The notes under the pieces are model-generated. The model was not told the DNA's origin, searched no databases, and saw only the letters and a program-made list of their open reading frames with translations. Both the position numbers and the translations under genes were made by a program. Positions 61,401 through 64,000 of a stretch of 64,000 nt of DNA are shown piece after piece; within the stretch, counting starts at the first letter, position 1; the number at the start of each line of letters is the position of its first letter. The stretch spans positions 682,001-746,000 of the forward strand of contig JAHGAU010000029.1 of the NCBI GenBank assembly GCA_019925105.1. The letters run 5' to 3'. The DNA is from Niebla homalea. Lineage: Eukaryota > Ascomycota > Lecanoromycetes > Lecanorales > Ramalinaceae.

Positions 61401-62003
61401 CATCGAACCACTCCGCGACTCTTGTGATCCAATATACCGCTGCCCAATGTTATTGAGGAAATACATATGAATTGGGTCTTGTTTGTTGCATCGAATATCG
61501 TAGTCAACAGCTACTTCTCTGAGTGCTGCAACCAAGTCACTTTTGTCGAATTGAGGCAGAGCTATATCGTCCACGTCGTGTTCTTCAAATATGTTGTCGG
61601 AGGAAGAGAGATACTGTTCGATTTTCTTCACCCAAATCCTTGTAACGTAAGGCCCATCCAGTGGCACAAACATGTTCCTCATACCTCTGTAAAGTGTATG
61701 GCCCCCCAGCGGCCAAAATCCATGGTCTAGGTTTGCAGCTTGCTGAATGATGTCACTTAGAACGGCGTTCAGGTTTTGTCTAACCACTGCATTGAATCTT
61801 ATGGCTAAGTTTTGAGCATCTTTTGAGCCGAGGATGTCGTTCAAGGCTTTTGGAACGTCTGTTGACCGAGGATCTTGCTCGAGGTCGGAACCGAGATCTC
61901 GCAGGCGACGGAATGCCTGTATAGATAGAACAAACTCCCTTGAGAAGGGATCTAGATATTCTATCAGCTCTTCCTCGAGCATTGTAGAGCCCTCATTATC
62001 CAT
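57870..62003 (-). CDS. Uncharacterised multi-exon protein with C-terminal triple zinc-cluster region (provisional model)
   Basis: I do not recognise the family. The long first exon (62003 to about 59.72 kb, MDNEGSTMLEEE start) codes for ~770 residues with no known motif. It is followed by an acidic stretch near 59.66-59.56 kb, a block near 59.51-59.41 kb, then a ~290-residue segment (59.34-58.43 kb) and the zinc-cluster segment (58.42-57.87 kb). One intron is clear: GTATACG...GAGCAG, 74 nt, about 59.39-59.32 kb. The other joins (near 59.70, 59.53 and 58.44 kb) need either odd short introns or frameshifts, so this may be one gene of roughly 1300 codons, two genes, or a decaying gene. The reading order and same-strand frames favour one gene. 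Confidence 0.5.
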
Positions 62004-63520
62004 CGACGCTGCTCCGCGGTGTCGCAGATGTTTTCAGGGAGTGTTGCATCAATTGTTGTTGACAATTATCGGGTGGATTGAGCGGGTCCTGGTCGGTCCT
62101 GTCTGACACGTTGTTGAGACGATGAATGGTCAAAATGAGAAGGCAGAGGCACTAGAGCAAGATTGAATCGGCATGAAGAGACACATAGTCCGGCATAGTG
62201 TAGCTGTTAATCTCCGATACCGCTGAGGCCGGAACAGCAAGAATTCTGATCAAATGTGTTATGATGATTCCGAGATCCCACATTTACCTGCACTTATGGA
62301 TAAATTCATGACTGCGCAAGTGATTTGTTTATTCAACAATTTTCTGTATGTTCCATGCCCCAGGGTCGTCGTATTGAAGGAACACAACCTCTCTGAAATT
62401 GTTCGGACATTCCATTTCCGCGTTGACGCATGAGTGAAGATCTGAAGAGACTCACAAAGTCGTTGAGGCACGAGCTGTGATGTTATGCAGTCTTAGACAC
62501 AGACGCTACGAACTGGAAATTGGTCGGAAAGTTGAAGGACCAGAAAGACGTTATGAGACATTCGATTCAAAGAATGGAAAGATCGGGGTACTACTATCAA
62601 CAAACCAAGCCTACCGAGGCCCCTGGATTACATTCTGCAATTGGCCCCATTTACACTTGACCTTGAGTGGATGCCAACGCAATGGTAACAGATTCAGCAC
62701 CAGGAGGACGGACCCTGGCGGTCTTGTGAACAGACAATTCTTCAGCAGGAGGAAATGATCCGGGTCGCTGAGCCACCTCGGACAGTACCAAGTGTTTGCG
62801 CGACATGATTTCATGCCTTGACGGCCGGAGATATATGAAACACAGTACCTGAGGTGACAGCATTGATGAGCAGTTGACCTTTTGCCGTTCTTTTTGCGGC
62901 GGTGCTTCCCTGGTAGCAATGATCCGAATGCGCCTCGTCGAATGGTAGTCCAGACCAATCTTCCGCGGAATGGCGAACCGACAGGTCAACTCTACTGGCA
63001 GTTGCATGTGTGTTTGAGTGGTAGGCATATCTTGAAGAAGGAGAGCGGGAAAGAAGAAGCAAATTGATCGTTGCTGACGGCGAGATATGCATTGCTGATA
63101 CATGTGATGGTGAAATACAAATGAAGAAGGAATTATCCATGTGTACTGCTCCACGGCCCACATCGCCAGCAGCACAGTATAACAGGCTGGTCGGTCACCA
63201 TCGAGGGGGGATTAAGTGGAATAAGTATTAAGATCCGAAAGGGGGCTATGGAGGGCGCACGGTGTGGCATCGGGTGGCATCAGGCGGCAAGGCTTCTGCT
63301 TAATAATTAGGAAAAGTTGGTTGGCCAATCAGATGATCGCCTATGTAGGTAACATCAGAATACACCCGGCTTGGCACAAAGGATTGGCTCTCGATGACTG
63401 CCAAGTGTTCCATCATATTTTTCACCTCCCAACCAGCGGTGCATGCAACAGATACAATCCTTCTCATTCACTTCAGCATTCCAGAAGCCAGCACAGACCG
63501 TGGACCATTGAGACGAAGAT
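62004..63520. other. Intergenic, 1.5 kb
   Basis: Lies between two divergent genes, so it should contain both promoters. Several overlapping frames (for example 62651-63175 minus and 63264-63590 plus) lack motifs and a coding look. No repeat or RNA gene recognised. Confidence 0.4.
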
Positions 63521-64000
63521 ATGGGATCAACCAATGGGGGCTTCAAATCACCGTTCGACATCACAACTTGTGCAAGACCTAATATCCTGAAATTACAGCC
63601 ATATCGATGTGCGAGAGAGTGAGTGGAATCCTTCAAGACCTCTCCCTATCTGCATATCCGTCGAACTAAGGAGCGACCGCCAGCGACTACGAAGATAATG
63701 GGACGAACGTGCTTCTCGACGCAAACGAGCTATGCTTCAATCCAACGGTTCTCGCAAACCTTGGTGTATTACGGTTGAACAGATATCCAGATCCGTAAGT
63801 GGCTGAGCGTCTGAAACTCGAGAATGCATTGATCTTGACCTCGTTCTGACCGACTTTGGAAGACATCAGCTGGAACTGAAAATCCTTTGGAGTTCACTTC
63901 GGAATACTCATGATCATACTGCCAAAACCCTCGGTCCAGAGCACCTTATGGTGGGTTCAGGCAGTGATGAGGTCATTTCTAGCTTGATACTTTGCTTTTG
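63521..64000 (+). CDS. Histidinol-phosphate aminotransferase, 5' part (runs off the window)
   Basis: PLP enzyme of histidine biosynthesis (yeast HIS5 type), converting imidazole acetol-phosphate to histidinol-phosphate in the cytosol. Exons: 63521-63618, 63684-63794 and 63863 onward; introns of 65 and 68 bp with GTGAGT/GTAAGT donors. Joined features: RPNILKLQPYRCARDD, NVLLDANE, LNRYPDPHQLELK, LRNTHDHTAKTLGPEHL and VGSGSDEVI. The start ATG follows an in-frame TGA at 63509. One oddity: after LLDANE the usual N-A-x-G-P is replaced by LCFNP, and the following loop is short, so this may be a diverged paralogue rather than the housekeeping copy. The PLP-lysine region is outside the window. Confidence 0.85.

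Noticed and set aside
62651..63175. 174-codon minus-strand frame upstream of the aminotransferase
   Set aside because: Several equally long frames overlap on both strands, there are no motifs, and it lies in the promoter interval.

Overview
The window is nuclear DNA from a filamentous ascomycete (Pezizomycotina). Genes carry short GT-AG introns (mostly 47-75 bp), one gene is a fungal iterative non-reducing polyketide synthase, and two gene-bearing flanks enclose a ~40 kb AT-rich block of transposons. That block shows the hallmark of repeat-induced point mutation (RIP): TpA is everywhere, CpA/TpG are rare, and every large ORF is broken by C-to-T/G-to-A changes. I cannot name the genus.

Left flank (1-16.9 kb). 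Housekeeping genes come first: TAF1 (TFIID scaffold, minus strand, six exons) and, divergently, TGS1 (RNA cap trimethylguanosine synthase, five exons). Next is a tRNA-Cys(GCA) gene with the usual anticodon-loop intron plus a 52-bp GT-AG insertion in the D-loop. A secondary-metabolite group follows: an NR-PKS of order SAT-KS-AT-PT-ACP-CMeT that stops right after the methyltransferase with no release domain, a free-standing FSH1-type serine hydrolase that could act as its releasing enzyme, and a small EthD-domain protein. The hydrolase and EthD genes are divergent and share a promoter region carrying an ~85-bp direct duplication. A PEBP-family gene, a MITE and a possible small secreted protein lie next to the repeat block.

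Repeat block (about 16.96-57.39 kb). I read it as a nest of insertions, each placed by its target-site duplication (TSD) or terminal repeats. A Gypsy element on the minus strand (34667-52294, two 325-bp LTRs) has been invaded by a full-length plus-strand Tad1-like LINE (42615-48421), a short non-autonomous LTR retrotransposon (39133-42018), a TIR element (37341-37880) and a SINE-like element (38099-38828); a second SINE-like copy (40128-40861) sits inside the short LTR element. A partial plus-strand copy of the same Gypsy starts at 17229 and is split at 19390 by a minus-strand LINE, itself split by another full-length LINE (22477-28244) and a 370-bp LINE fragment. A second Gypsy element (RNase H and integrase recognisable) occupies about 52.7-55.3 kb with two solo LTRs in or beside it. 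The shortest insertions keep near-normal base composition while all long ones are heavily RIP-mutated.

Right flank (57.4-64 kb). A multi-exon minus-strand gene of unknown function ends in three Zn2Cys6-like clusters in a row. After 1.5 kb without a convincing gene, the 5' part of a histidinol-phosphate aminotransferase gene runs off the window.

Exon boundaries were worked out by eye from splice signals and reading frame; two genes (the PKS near 12.05 kb and the zinc-cluster gene) keep unresolved junctions.
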